This document shows, in pieces, positions 34,497-43,567 of a DNA stretch of 62,858 nt; positions within the stretch are counted from its first letter, which is position 1; every line of letters begins with the position of its first letter. A program made the position numbers and the translations under genes. Source of the DNA: CAYUVA01 sp964448115 [NCBI: uncultured bacterium] (GTDB taxonomy: Bacteria > CAYUVA01); contig CAYUVA010000022.1 of the NCBI GenBank assembly GCA_964448115.1, forward strand, positions 1-62,858, given 5' to 3'. The notes beneath the pieces were generated by a model. It was not told the DNA's origin, ran no database searches, and worked only from the letters and a program-made list of their open reading frames with translations.

Positions 34497-36188
34497 GTGA
34501 GCTTCTATCTTCAGTTTCTCGATCTCTACCGGCGGATGTTGGTAAACATGCTGCGTAACCTTGACCGCAAGGGAAGGCTGCGCCTAGTTGCTCTTTTACT
34601 TCTGGGTGTCGGTTTCATCGCCTTTGACTTCGGCATATTCTACAAGCTGATATCGTATATAATGCAGCGCGAGGAACTCGGTCCTCTGCGCATCGTCCTT
34701 TTGACCCGCCTGTTGAGCCTGGTGTTCATCATCTTCATGGTCATGCTCATCTACTCGAACATCATAACCGCCATCGGCTCCATGTTCTTGGGGTATGATA
34801 TCGAGTACCTCCTTGCCCGCCCGGTGAGCCATCGCGCCATCTTCATCCAGAAGTCGCTGGAGGCTTCGATGTCCAGCTCGTGGATGCTAATTGCCTTTGG
34901 CATTCCCATCTTTGCTGCCTACGGCTTGGTGCTCAAAGCGCCCTGGTATTACCATCTCTTGCTGCTTGTGCCCACTATTGCGGTTATAGTTATCTGTGGT
35001 GCGGTCGGTACCAGCCTGGCAGTGGTCTTGATGCGCTATTTCCCCCCGCGGCGCACCCAGCAGCTTTTGGCGGTTCTGGGACTGTTCCTAGCGGTCATCA
35101 TCGTGGTTCTATTCGTATTCCTGCGCCCCGAGGATATCGTGAACCCGGTCGGGATGGAGGTGCTCGCCAGCTACCTTGAGCGGATGCGCGTACCCACGAA
35201 TCCCTACTATCCGAGCACCTGGGCGACCGAGAGCCTGATGGGCATAATCGATGGCTCAGCCACGGCTTTTACCATGAATACCGCCTATTTGCTATTGTTT
35301 GCCGGCTTATGCTTATTCGCATACCTGGAGATTGGCGGCAGGCTATATTACAAGAGCTATAGCCGTTCCGCATCGGGTGGTATCGGCACCAGAAGGAGAC
35401 GCTCGATCTATGTCCCGGTAGTAAGCGCGGGATTAAGGCGTTGGCTGCATCCATCGACCAGGCAGTTGCTGGCAAAGGATGGGTTATACTTCGTGCGCGA
35501 GCCGGGGCAGTGGTCGCAGATTTTTATCCTTCTGGCACTTGTGATCATCACCGTGTATAACTTCTACAAGCTCCCCTTCAAGCTGCTGATGTATCCATAT
35601 ACAATGTCCTTTGCAGCGCTCGGATTGACTGGCTTCATTCTGTCAGCGGTTGCAACTCGCTTCGCTTACCCGGCGGTGAGCCTTGAGGGGGGAGCGTTCT
35701 GGCTACTAAAATCGAGTCCCTTGCGCTTCAGGCGATATTTCATGGTAAAGTTCATCATCATAAGTGCGTTGATGGTCATCTTCGGCGAGATGATTATCCT
35801 GTTCAGCAACCTGGCGCTGGAGGTGGAAGCCAAGATGATATTCGCCTCCTGCGGGGCTATCTTCTTCATGTCGCTTGCCATAACAGGATTGGCTCTAGGC
35901 TTGGGGGCACGGTATCCGGTTTTTCATTTGCGCGATCCGGCAGCGATAGTTACCGGTCCCGGCGGGCTTATCTACATGATAATCGTGGTTATCTATATAC
36001 TAGGGATGGTCGGACTGATGGCATTGCCCGGGATCATCAGGTTTTTCCCTCATTTTTATCGCTACCGCCGGCACTGGGGGGACTGGGACTTCGTTGTCAT
36101 CTATGGTCTTGCGGTCCTGATCAGCCTATTTCTTGCCATCTATCCATTGAAAAAGGGGATCAAAGACCTAGAGAGAATAGAGATATAG
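34497..36188 (+). CDS. ABC-2-like multi-spanning permease, no partner ATPase nearby
   Basis: 563 residues, about twelve transmembrane helices. Start GTG 34497 behind AGAGGT. The sequence has the pattern of large putative ABC exporter permeases (ABC-2 superfamily): a cytoplasmic loop EYLLARPVSHRAIFIQKSLEAS and a second, LLKSSPLRFRRYFMVKFIII, are the ExxxxLxxxPvsrrxixxxK coupling-helix motifs, one in each half. An ATP-binding subunit would be expected next to it and is absent; it may be elsewhere. Fourteen bases after the phosphoesterase, so the two are likely co-expressed. Confidence 0.65.
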   Translation: MSFYLQFLDLYRRMLVNMLRNLDRKGRLRLVALLLLGVGFIAFDFGIFYKLISYIMQREELGPLRIVLLTRLLSLVFIIFMVMLIYSNIITAIGSMFLGYDIEYLLARPVSHRAIFIQKSLEASMSSSWMLIAFGIPIFAAYGLVLKAPWYYHLLLLVPTIAVIVICGAVGTSLAVVLMRYFPPRRTQQLLAVLGLFLAVIIVVLFVFLRPEDIVNPVGMEVLASYLERMRVPTNPYYPSTWATESLMGIIDGSATAFTMNTAYLLLFAGLCLFAYLEIGGRLYYKSYSRSASGGIGTRRRRSIYVPVVSAGLRRWLHPSTRQLLAKDGLYFVREPGQWSQIFILLALVIITVYNFYKLPFKLLMYPYTMSFAALGLTGFILSAVATRFAYPAVSLEGGAFWLLKSSPLRFRRYFMVKFIIISALMVIFGEMIILFSNLALEVEAKMIFASCGAIFFMSLAITGLALGLGARYPVFHLRDPAAIVTGPGGLIYMIIVVIYILGMVGLMALPGIIRFFPHFYRYRRHWGDWDFVVIYGLAVLISLFLAIYPLKKGIKDLERIEI

Positions 36189-36275
36189 GCATCGGCGGGC
36201 ACCAATGGACATCAAAGGTCTAATCGTGTAGTCTTTAACATGTTGAAATTCCCTCTCCGAAGGAGCAATCAGACC

Positions 36276-39200
36276 ATGATCTATAAAACAGCAGGTGGCT
36301 TCAATTTATTAAGATTATCTTTATTGCTAGTAATTCTTATCAGCTCCCTTGCCTATGGGATTACGGTCGGTGGTTACTGGGACACCAATATTGACAGCTT
36401 GGGCGGGAAGCTGAGCATCTTGTGCCTGGCAGATGAGGACTATAACAGGGTGGAGATACTCTACCAGGGCATACCGACCGGCGTCGAGCTTCCCCTGGCT
36501 GGCAGCGAAGGAGGCTTCAATACCTTTTTCTTCTCAGCTCCCATCGGCTCTCAACCGGAACCAGCGCTTTACCTGCTTGAGCTTCGTGCTTATGGCGAAG
36601 ATGGACTGATGAGCAGCACCTGGCCATACCTTAGCGCCAATACTGGAACTGGATACGCCATCTTTTATCATCAGGACGACTATGAGGCAGTGGCGCACAT
36701 CGCTGGCAGACTGGCAGAATACATAACGCAGATGTCCGGCGCTGAGGTCGAGCTTATAACCTTATCTAGCCTCTCCGATGAAAGCAGGCTGTGGAACTCG
36801 TTCGACAAGGCTGGCTTCGTGCTCAATCCTCAGGTGCTCTCCCCGCAGCTCTTCGGCGACTTCGTATCCGACCCGATGGACGAGGAGAGCTACAAGGTGG
36901 AATCGCTGCAACAAGGCTCCAGGCTGCTTTATCTCGTCGCTGGCGAGGGGAAACTGGGCATACAGTACGGTGTCTATGACTTCTTGCATGAGCTTGGTGT
37001 TCGCTTTTTCCACCCGGAGCAGGAATGGATACCGGATACGCTTGAGTTGCCACATCCGTTTAACATGGAGTCTCAACCCGCCTTCAAGTATCGCGGTTTC
37101 GGCATTCACACCACGCATCCGCTGGATATCATCGACCCCTTGAGCGATTCCAACATCTCGTTTTGCTACGCAGCTAACATAAACGACTGGCTGGTCAAGC
37201 TACATACCAATCAGGACGGTAAGGGAGCGGTGCGAGGGGTAGCGCCGGAACATCGCTACCAGCAGAGAGCACAACAGCTCAACGAGTACAACAGGATGCT
37301 TGGCTTCAGGCACGGAGCAGGCATCTCGCTGCATGGTTCACAGCAAGGAGGGAGACCTGATGTCGATTGGAACTCCGAGGTGCCACCGGAAGATCAAATC
37401 CGAGACCATATCGACAGAGACCTGGGCAATAATCCAGATAATGAGTGGTTCTGTATCAGCTATGGATACACGGAATATACGGCTGCCCCCTGCGATGAAA
37501 CGCTCTATTATATCCAGTTCGCAGGGCAGTATGTGCTCGACAACTACCCGCATGTGCTCCCCATAGTAAACAGCCATATAACCGGCGATCAGCCCTGCGC
37601 GGACTACAACCAGACCGATTTTTACGACCTGGGCATCTACACAGATCCCGATATAGGCATAAAGTGGCACACGGTAATGTTCTACGACCTGTTCGGTCCC
37701 GCTCCCTGCTATCGCCAGAGCACCTTCAACCATAAGTGGCGGTATATGCAGCAGGAGGCGCAAAGAGGGAGAAAGCAGATCTACTTTCCAGAGGGTGGCT
37801 ATTGGCTTTCATTCGATAATGCGATTCCGATGTTCTACCCGGTCTATCTATACACACGCTGGCTTGATATCCAGGCGGTCAAGGAGCTGATCCCGCGGGG
37901 GATGATAGGACACCGCCAGTTCACCACCGGCTGGGAGTGGGGCTACTGGATGCACGATTACATGGTAGGACAGTTGCACTGGAACCCGGATCTCAATTGG
38001 ACCGATGTGGTCGCCGACTGGACTATCGACATCATGGGCGATGCAGGAACAACCGTGCACCGCGTGCTGTGCAATATGGCTCGATATCAGTACCACACGC
38101 TAATTACGAAGCAGTTGACAAAGTACTTATCCGGCGAGGATGAGATCGATGAGATCGGTGCTGAGCTGGGCTTCCAGGCTCAGGAATTGCGTCCCTATTT
38201 CACCGAGATATATGCTTACAATAAACAGCAACTCTACGAATTCGTCGATGGAGACTTGAACCAGGTGTGGCTGATGTGCCAGCAGTATGGGAGATACCTG
38301 GCAGAGCTGGATGCGGTAGCAGATCAAGTGCCAGACAAGGCAGTTCCCTGGTTCCGGGAGATCTACGATGGAACGCAGATAAACTGGCTGCGATGCCGGC
38401 ATATATACCATCTCTACCAGGCAGTGGTGAAATACAGGCTCGATGAGCTGGATCCGATAGCCGAGGCGAGAGATTACATGGCAGACTACAACATGGCAGT
38501 CGCCATCACCGATGATGCATTGCAGGTCATCCATGGCCGTGAGCTGGACTATCGCTATCCGCTTGAGTGGAGCATAGGCGGCGGCTTGACCCCGGAGACC
38601 GAAGAGGAGAACGGCACCGTCTATAAATACCGGTATCTGCACAAGACGCACATCGGGCACTACTGGACGAGGCGCAATCACCTGGCTTACGAGGTGATAA
38701 CCGGGCAGGCAGATCCCTTTGCAGACAAGTTCTACCTCTATCCAGCAATCGCCTACGAGAGTGAGCCGCTCTATGTTCATTTCCCTGAATTCACTGGCTT
38801 GGAGGCTGACCTGAACTTCGGAGACGGCAGCACGGGAGATGAAACAACTCAAAGCCATGTTTATTCGGGCAAGGGCTTCTGGAAGGCGATCAGCAAGCTC
38901 ACATTGCCCGGCTTGCCCGAGCCGGAGCAAAGATACGAGGCATACATAGGCAGGGTTGGCATCCAAGCCTACGCCCCCAAGGGGAGCCTTAGCATCATCG
39001 ATCCAGAGATACCGATACTAGATATGATTATAAAAAGCGTTATCCCCGGAATGCACCTTGGGCTGGCTTTGGAGACCAAGAGCGAGATCCCGTTTTTTAT
39101 CATCGGGCTGGATCACAACCAGGATCGCTGCGCCGAGGACTTCACCACCACGCCGATGTTAGTAAAGCCTGAGTCGCTTCCTGGCTTTGAGACCGAGCCT

Positions 39201-39503
39201 ACCGATATGAACCTCACCTTCCAGTATGGCATCTCCGATACCTTCATCAACCTTTCCGGAAAGGAGTGGGTCTTTGCTGGCAGCATCACGGAAGGCGCGG
39301 TTGATACACCGGTAAATCTGCATGGTGGCTTGACCATCGAGAGTATCATCCTGGCGCTTATACAGGTCGGTGGAATGGACTACGAGGGGGCGCGGATACT
39401 TATCGCCAACCTTTTAGGCTACGAGCCTGAACAACTGCCGGATATTCTTTGGTTCACCGCATTACTGGAGGTTGAGGAACATTGTTTTACTCTACAGAAT
39501 TGA
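36276..39503 (+). CDS. Secreted DUF4838-type protein with N-terminal surface module and PKD-like domain
   Basis: 1075 residues from ATG 36276, chosen for AAGGAG ten bases upstream (the frame extends to 36240). Signal peptide ends at LAYG. The mature protein opens with a ~95-residue module (36360-36641) ending STWPYLSA that recurs at the C-termini of two other secreted proteins here. Then comes a GH67-N-like region (HQDDYEAVAHIAGRLAEYIT and GKLGIQYGVYDFLHELGVRF) and the DUF4838 body, with WFCISYGYTEYTAAP and YFPEGGYWLSFDNAIPMFYP. A PKD-like segment (FGDGSTGDETTQSHVYSGKG) follows late. DUF4838 proteins are thought to act on glucuronic-acid-type or other polysaccharides, but activity here is unproven. 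Confidence 0.75.
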   Translation: MIYKTAGGFNLLRLSLLLVILISSLAYGITVGGYWDTNIDSLGGKLSILCLADEDYNRVEILYQGIPTGVELPLAGSEGGFNTFFFSAPIGSQPEPALYLLELRAYGEDGLMSSTWPYLSANTGTGYAIFYHQDDYEAVAHIAGRLAEYITQMSGAEVELITLSSLSDESRLWNSFDKAGFVLNPQVLSPQLFGDFVSDPMDEESYKVESLQQGSRLLYLVAGEGKLGIQYGVYDFLHELGVRFFHPEQEWIPDTLELPHPFNMESQPAFKYRGFGIHTTHPLDIIDPLSDSNISFCYAANINDWLVKLHTNQDGKGAVRGVAPEHRYQQRAQQLNEYNRMLGFRHGAGISLHGSQQGGRPDVDWNSEVPPEDQIRDHIDRDLGNNPDNEWFCISYGYTEYTAAPCDETLYYIQFAGQYVLDNYPHVLPIVNSHITGDQPCADYNQTDFYDLGIYTDPDIGIKWHTVMFYDLFGPAPCYRQSTFNHKWRYMQQEAQRGRKQIYFPEGGYWLSFDNAIPMFYPVYLYTRWLDIQAVKELIPRGMIGHRQFTTGWEWGYWMHDYMVGQLHWNPDLNWTDVVADWTIDIMGDAGTTVHRVLCNMARYQYHTLITKQLTKYLSGEDEIDEIGAELGFQAQELRPYFTEIYAYNKQQLYEFVDGDLNQVWLMCQQYGRYLAELDAVADQVPDKAVPWFREIYDGTQINWLRCRHIYHLYQAVVKYRLDELDPIAEARDYMADYNMAVAITDDALQVIHGRELDYRYPLEWSIGGGLTPETEEENGTVYKYRYLHKTHIGHYWTRRNHLAYEVITGQADPFADKFYLYPAIAYESEPLYVHFPEFTGLEADLNFGDGSTGDETTQSHVYSGKGFWKAISKLTLPGLPEPEQRYEAYIGRVGIQAYAPKGSLSIIDPEIPILDMIIKSVIPGMHLGLALETKSEIPFFIIGLDHNQDRCAEDFTTTPMLVKPESLPGFETEPTDMNLTFQYGISDTFINLSGKEWVFAGSITEGAVDTPVNLHGGLTIESIILALIQVGGMDYEGARILIANLLGYEPEQLPDILWFTALLEVEEHCFTLQN

Positions 39504-39579
39504 GTTTAGAGTTAACGGGATTGCCAGATAATATATATGATAATACAAAAGGATATTATATATATTAATAAGGTAAAAA

Positions 39580-40011
39580 ATGCTCCGAAGAATTATTAAA
39601 AAACTATATTGTCGAGAGAAAAACCGTAAAAAGTTAATAGATACGGAATCTCAGTCAGCCCTGAACAAAATCTGGGCAACTGGAATGCAGGAAGAAATGC
39701 AGTTCTGGTACAACTGGTTCAAAGAAAAAGGGGGACAATGGAAAGTATCATATCTGAAAAGGTTAAATCCAGATGCTATTGTTGAGGGTCAACTAGCTAA
39801 CTATGTAAGACTAGCCCAAAATGAGGCGGAAAAAGAAGATTATCAAGGAACTCATCAATGGAACTTCTGTATTGATAACAATGAGTATATTATTTGGAAT
39901 AGATATATTCGAATTTCTATCGATGAGTTCTTCTCAAAAAAAGCAGCTACCGTTTATCTAGGTATGGATAATCAATATGAGGAGATCGTTGTGTTGCAAA
40001 AAATCGGATAG
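39580..40011 (+). CDS. Unrecognised 143-aa protein in an AT-rich patch
   Basis: ATG 39580 behind AAGG. The N-terminal part (MQEEMQFWYNWFKEKGGQW, then RLNPDAIVEGQL) resembles the N-terminal helix of certain sugar-pathway methyltransferase/glycosyltransferase-associated proteins, but the rest (NEAEKEDYQGTHQWNF to the end) matches nothing I know. It could be a truncated or fused gene. Base composition is clearly more AT-rich than the flanking DUF4838 and FadL genes, and lysine/asparagine-rich codon use follows; recent acquisition is possible. Confidence 0.5.
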   Translation: MLRRIIKKLYCREKNRKKLIDTESQSALNKIWATGMQEEMQFWYNWFKEKGGQWKVSYLKRLNPDAIVEGQLANYVRLAQNEAEKEDYQGTHQWNFCIDNNEYIIWNRYIRISIDEFFSKKAATVYLGMDNQYEEIVVLQKIG

Positions 40012-40069
40012 GGATTGTAGGGGTGGAGGTGATTTGAGGAAAACTAGATTAAAAATAATGCAATTAATA

Positions 40070-40099
40070 TTGACATCACTGCGATTGTCAGGTTAATAT
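40070..40099 (+). promoter_or_regulatory. Sigma70 promoter of fadL
   Basis: TTGACA at 40070-40075 and TAATAT at 40094-40099, 18 bases apart. It leaves a ~125-base leader before the ATG at 40230, long enough for post-transcriptional control as seen for outer-membrane protein mRNAs. Confidence 0.5.
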
Positions 40100-40229
40100 T
40101 TGTTCGATCATAAAGAAATCGTTAGCTGGTTGGCTAATGTGCTTCAGGCATTGATGGTCGCCAGGACGATTTGAGCTTGTTTGATTAGCATGATGAAGCT
40201 AACAAAACAACCAATATAGAGGAGGTATC

Positions 40230-41576
40230 ATGGCAAGAAGATCTTTTATGTGGGGAGCCATTATGGCTCTGATGTTCACGGTCATGGCTGGAAGCGCTTA
40301 TGCGGGCGGCTTCTATCTCCCCGAGATAGGCACCCGCTCGACCTCTTATGGGGTCGCATTCGTTGCCCGCTCCGATGACCTAACTGCAATTGTCCACAAC
40401 CCGGCTGGCATGACCCAGCTAAAAGGGTGGCACTTTACGCTGCAACCGCAGTACTGGATGACCTCAGCATCTTATGAGGGTGCACCAGAGGCTACCGGCT
40501 ATCCGGGTGGAACCCCAGGAGAGTGGGAGAAAGAGGAAGTCTCCGACAGCACTTTTGTACCCTTTGCCGGGCTTTCCTATGGCATGGACAAGGTAACCGT
40601 CGGGTTGGGGATCTATCCTCGCTACGGGCTGATGAGCGAATGGCCAGATGATGGCTTCCAGCGCTTTACAGTGGTTGAGATCGGCTTCCGGACCATCTTC
40701 ATCTCACCATCGGTCGCCTACGAGGTCGCCAAGGGGCTATCCATCGGCGCTACCTTCAGCTATGTGATGCTCGATGGAAAGATCAAGAAGATGAAATACC
40801 TATTGGTAAAAGAAGACATGTTCGAGCTTACCGGGGATGGCTCTGCAATGACCATGCAACTGGGAACCCGATACGAGATGGACAAGATGACCTTCGGATT
40901 GTCCTACCAGTTCCCTACCGAGATTACCCTTGAGGGTGATGCTGAGCTGGATGGCTTGAATGACCCCACCATACAGGCGATTACCGGCAAGTACTACACC
41001 GGGATCGATACCGGCGAGCTGGATCTATCGCTTCCTGGCATCCTGGCTGTCGGATTCATGTACAACCTGACCGATGAGCTTTCCTTGGAGCTTGATGTCA
41101 ACTGGATCCAGAACTCCATTTTCCGTGAATATACGGTTGACTTTGCCGGCGACGAAGAGGATCGAGGAGAAGAGGCTACCGAGGATAATCCAGCTACCTT
41201 CCCCAAGGATACCACCCTCAAGAAGAGGTGGAAGGACTCTTATGCGATCAGGCTCGGCGGACAATATGAATTCAGCAATAAGCTCTGCTTCCGCGGCGGC
41301 GTCCTGTTCGATAAGTCCCCCATCCCAGACGATAGGCTTGATGCCACAACAATCGATACCGACAAGGTTGGAATAGGGCTTGGCTTGGGGCAAAAGCTGG
41401 GAGAAAGAATGACCATCGATTACGCATACATGCACATCTTCTACTCTGAGGGCGAGGTTACCGACAGCGCATATCCAGAGGATACAGCCGAGGAGACAGT
41501 GCCTGATCAATCGACCAACGGCAAGTACAACCACGCCGTGGACATGTTCTCCATTGCTCTTACCTATCATTTTTAG
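40230..41576 (+). CDS. fadL: FadL/OmpP1/TodX outer-membrane transporter
   Basis: 448 residues, full family length. Imports long-chain fatty acids or other hydrophobic compounds. Signal peptide ends AYAG; the mature start GGFYLPEIGTRSTSYG and VARSDDLTAIVHNPAGMTQL form the N-terminal hatch with the NPAG motif diagnostic of the family. The barrel includes DDGFQRFTVVEIGFRTIFIS and LPGILAVGFMYNLTDELSLE, and the protein ends FSIALTYHF with a terminal Phe. GAGGAGG lies five bases before ATG. Monocistronic: own promoter and terminator. A decayed paralogue is at 2358-2709. Confidence 0.92.
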   Translation: MARRSFMWGAIMALMFTVMAGSAYAGGFYLPEIGTRSTSYGVAFVARSDDLTAIVHNPAGMTQLKGWHFTLQPQYWMTSASYEGAPEATGYPGGTPGEWEKEEVSDSTFVPFAGLSYGMDKVTVGLGIYPRYGLMSEWPDDGFQRFTVVEIGFRTIFISPSVAYEVAKGLSIGATFSYVMLDGKIKKMKYLLVKEDMFELTGDGSAMTMQLGTRYEMDKMTFGLSYQFPTEITLEGDAELDGLNDPTIQAITGKYYTGIDTGELDLSLPGILAVGFMYNLTDELSLELDVNWIQNSIFREYTVDFAGDEEDRGEEATEDNPATFPKDTTLKKRWKDSYAIRLGGQYEFSNKLCFRGGVLFDKSPIPDDRLDATTIDTDKVGIGLGLGQKLGERMTIDYAYMHIFYSEGEVTDSAYPEDTAEETVPDQSTNGKYNHAVDMFSIALTYHF

Positions 41577-41602
41577 GTAAGCTAAATAAGGACGAAAACA
41601 AC

Positions 41603-41646
41603 GGGCGAGGGAGAATGCGTACCAAATGCACCCCTCGCCCTTTTAA
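41603..41646 (+). terminator. Rho-independent terminator of fadL
   Basis: Perfect 9-base stem GGGCGAGGG (41603-41611) and CCCTCGCCC (41632-41640), with an inner TGC/GCA extension, followed by TTTTAATT. Confidence 0.8.
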
Positions 41647-41654
41647 TTAAGCAA

Positions 41655-43139
41655 TCACGGTCGCCTTCCTTCAATGTAATCTAATAGCGTCTCCTTGATC
41701 GTTTCATCAAGCCTAGAGAGGTGGTTATACTTCAATAAAAGGATATCATCCTGGAAAAACAAGACGCCGTAATTGCCTAATTCCAGGTCGGCATATAAGG
41801 ATCTATAAAAGTCGCCCTTGCGATACTCCTCGTAGGTCCATCTCGGATCGCTAAGATCGACCAGAATGTACTCTGGTTCAAGGCGCAGTGCGACACGGTG
41901 CTGGTAAACCTCGATATTTCGCCGACTGGAGAGGTGGGCTGCAAAGCTGTTGATTGCGGCTACTGAGCTATCAGGGGGGACCAGGCTGATGGCATTATTA
42001 GCAGCGTTTTGATTGTCTCTCGCCTGGAGCGGTTTTTCTCTCAAAGGGGAAATCATGCAAAATATAAAGCTCAATGTGGAACAAATAAATACTAGGATAA
42101 CAATTATTCTAACTGTGATTTGTTTTTTATTTTTCAGAAAGCAAATTATCGAATAATATAATAATACAACGCTTGGAGATAAATAATGTAGCTTAAAAAG
42201 AACAAATCCGCCCATATTAGATATGTACTGAATAAAAAGGTAGGGTAATATGATAATAAATGAACCGGAAAGCAATGGTATAAATATAACAGGGAAAAGA
42301 TAATACAACAGGTGGGTTAACTTATATGTATTTGTTGCCGAGATAACAGAGCGTAAAGGATGGGATGCTAATTCCTTAGTTACTGATCCGATATCATCTC
42401 CCAGGAACTGAAATCGATCGATATGAGAATATGGAGCGCCTCGAAAATATGGAATGATATATTCTGTGCTAATAAAGAGATATGTAATTGACAAGATTAT
42501 CAACAAAAATGATATAATTTTTATCTTCTTAAATATAAGCAAATATATTCCAAAGCCTAAAACGAACAACGACATATCTTCTTTAACAAGCAATAATACA
42601 ATAATAAAAATACAGCTTAATATATAATTATTTTTCTCCATAAAATATAATGCCAAAGCGATTAAAATAACAGCTAAACAGGACTCATGAAAATCATATA
42701 AAATGGCATATATTAGTGATGGATGAAATTAATATGCAGTTGCCAAAAGAATCGCAAGCATATTATTATCGAAGACCCTCAATCCGATCTTAAACAACAA
42801 GACGGCAGGTAAAGCCATTAAAAATACTTGGATAATAAGTAACATATCAGGTGCAGGAAAGATCATATATAATGGAAGTAATAATATCAACGCTAACGAG
42901 AAATGCTCCCCCAGGAAATTTTTGAATGGATAAAACGATGTATTAAAAAGTCTTCCCTGGCTGCTATTCCAGAAAATCTGGTTGAATACGCCGAGATCGT
43001 AGGCAGTTGTCTTGAAATTATGATGTTGTTCTATCGTTATTAAAGAAAAAAATATAAAATAAGTAAAAATTATGAGACTGAACATAAATTTATTCTGCCC
43101 TATATTCCCCAAAAACGAACTCATTTTATCATAAATCAT
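41655..43139 (-). pseudogene. DUF2079 membrane protein interrupted by a single in-frame stop
   Basis: Two ORFs in the same frame (42729-43139 and 41655-42656) join into one 494-codon DUF2079 protein. The upstream part carries the family start AYDLGVFNQIFWNSSQGRLF and LGEHFSLALILLLPLY; it stops at a TAA (42729-42731), after which the frame continues FHPSLIYAILYDFHESCLAV, the next conserved DUF2079 segment, without loss or gain of a base. TTA to TAA is the simplest explanation. DUF2079 proteins are GT-C-like multi-spanning enzymes. The stretch is AT-rich. A sequencing error or natural readthrough cannot be excluded. Confidence 0.8.
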
Positions 43140-43162
43140 GATTACTTAATGATTTAGGTTCA

Positions 43163-43243
43163 TTATGTATACTTACCTAGCGCATAAGCGAAGGATACAA
43201 TACATAATGAAATCATCATTGATATCGCCAACCATATCTTCAT
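43163..43243 (-). CDS. 26-residue ORF that is almost only a signal peptide
   Basis: ATG at 43241-43243 has a perfect AGGAGG (complement of 43250-43255) six bases upstream. The peptide has a Lys, a hydrophobic core (IWLAISMMISLCIVSFAYA) and a signal-peptidase-like AYA site, then only LGKYT before the stop. It could be a secreted micropeptide or the surviving start of a lost surface-protein gene; the flanking stretch is decayed on both sides. Confidence 0.45.
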   Translation of the reverse strand: MKIWLAISMMISLCIVSFAYALGKYT

Positions 43244-43346
43244 AACATACCTCCTATCATAATTTCATAATAATTTTCAAAAGAGCTGATCAAACACTAT
43301 CAATTACTAACAGATCAACTAAACAGTTCCTTTGCCTCTGTATTGC

Positions 43347-43565
43347 TTATAGGGTATAAATCTGGATCATTTCTCCACCAATGGCAGACAACGATCCTGA
43401 ATTTGTACCCAGACTAACTGAGGTAGGAGCTGATAAAGCACCAGCCGGAAAGGTAATAGAAACTCCGCTAAGCTCGGAGTTTGGTGGTCCAGTGATGGTG
43501 CCACCATATAAAACGCTTGAAAAATAGTAATGTTTAGCATACCTTGAGGCATTGAATTTCTATCT
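43347..43565 (-). pseudogene. Fragment of a beta-sandwich surface protein
   Basis: A minus-strand frame with no start codon context reads RYAKHYYFSSVLYGGTITGP, then SELSGVSITFPAGALSAPTS and ends MIQIYTL before TAA at 43347-43349. The SITFPAGAL phrase followed by a T/S-V-S-L strand resembles ZU5/IPT-type beta-sandwich domains, in which a PxGAL turn is conserved. An in-frame TAG bounds it on the 5' side. I infer a remnant of a larger exported protein. ORFs in other frames over this stretch are not convincing. Confidence 0.45.
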
Positions 43566-43567
43566 AT

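Noticed and set aside
43367-43552. 61-aa minus-strand ORF starting MPQGMLNITI, and a 48-aa plus-strand ORF at 43383-43526
   Set aside because: The neighbouring minus-strand frame gives a more protein-like beta-sandwich sequence; these have no ribosome sites and no recognisable features.
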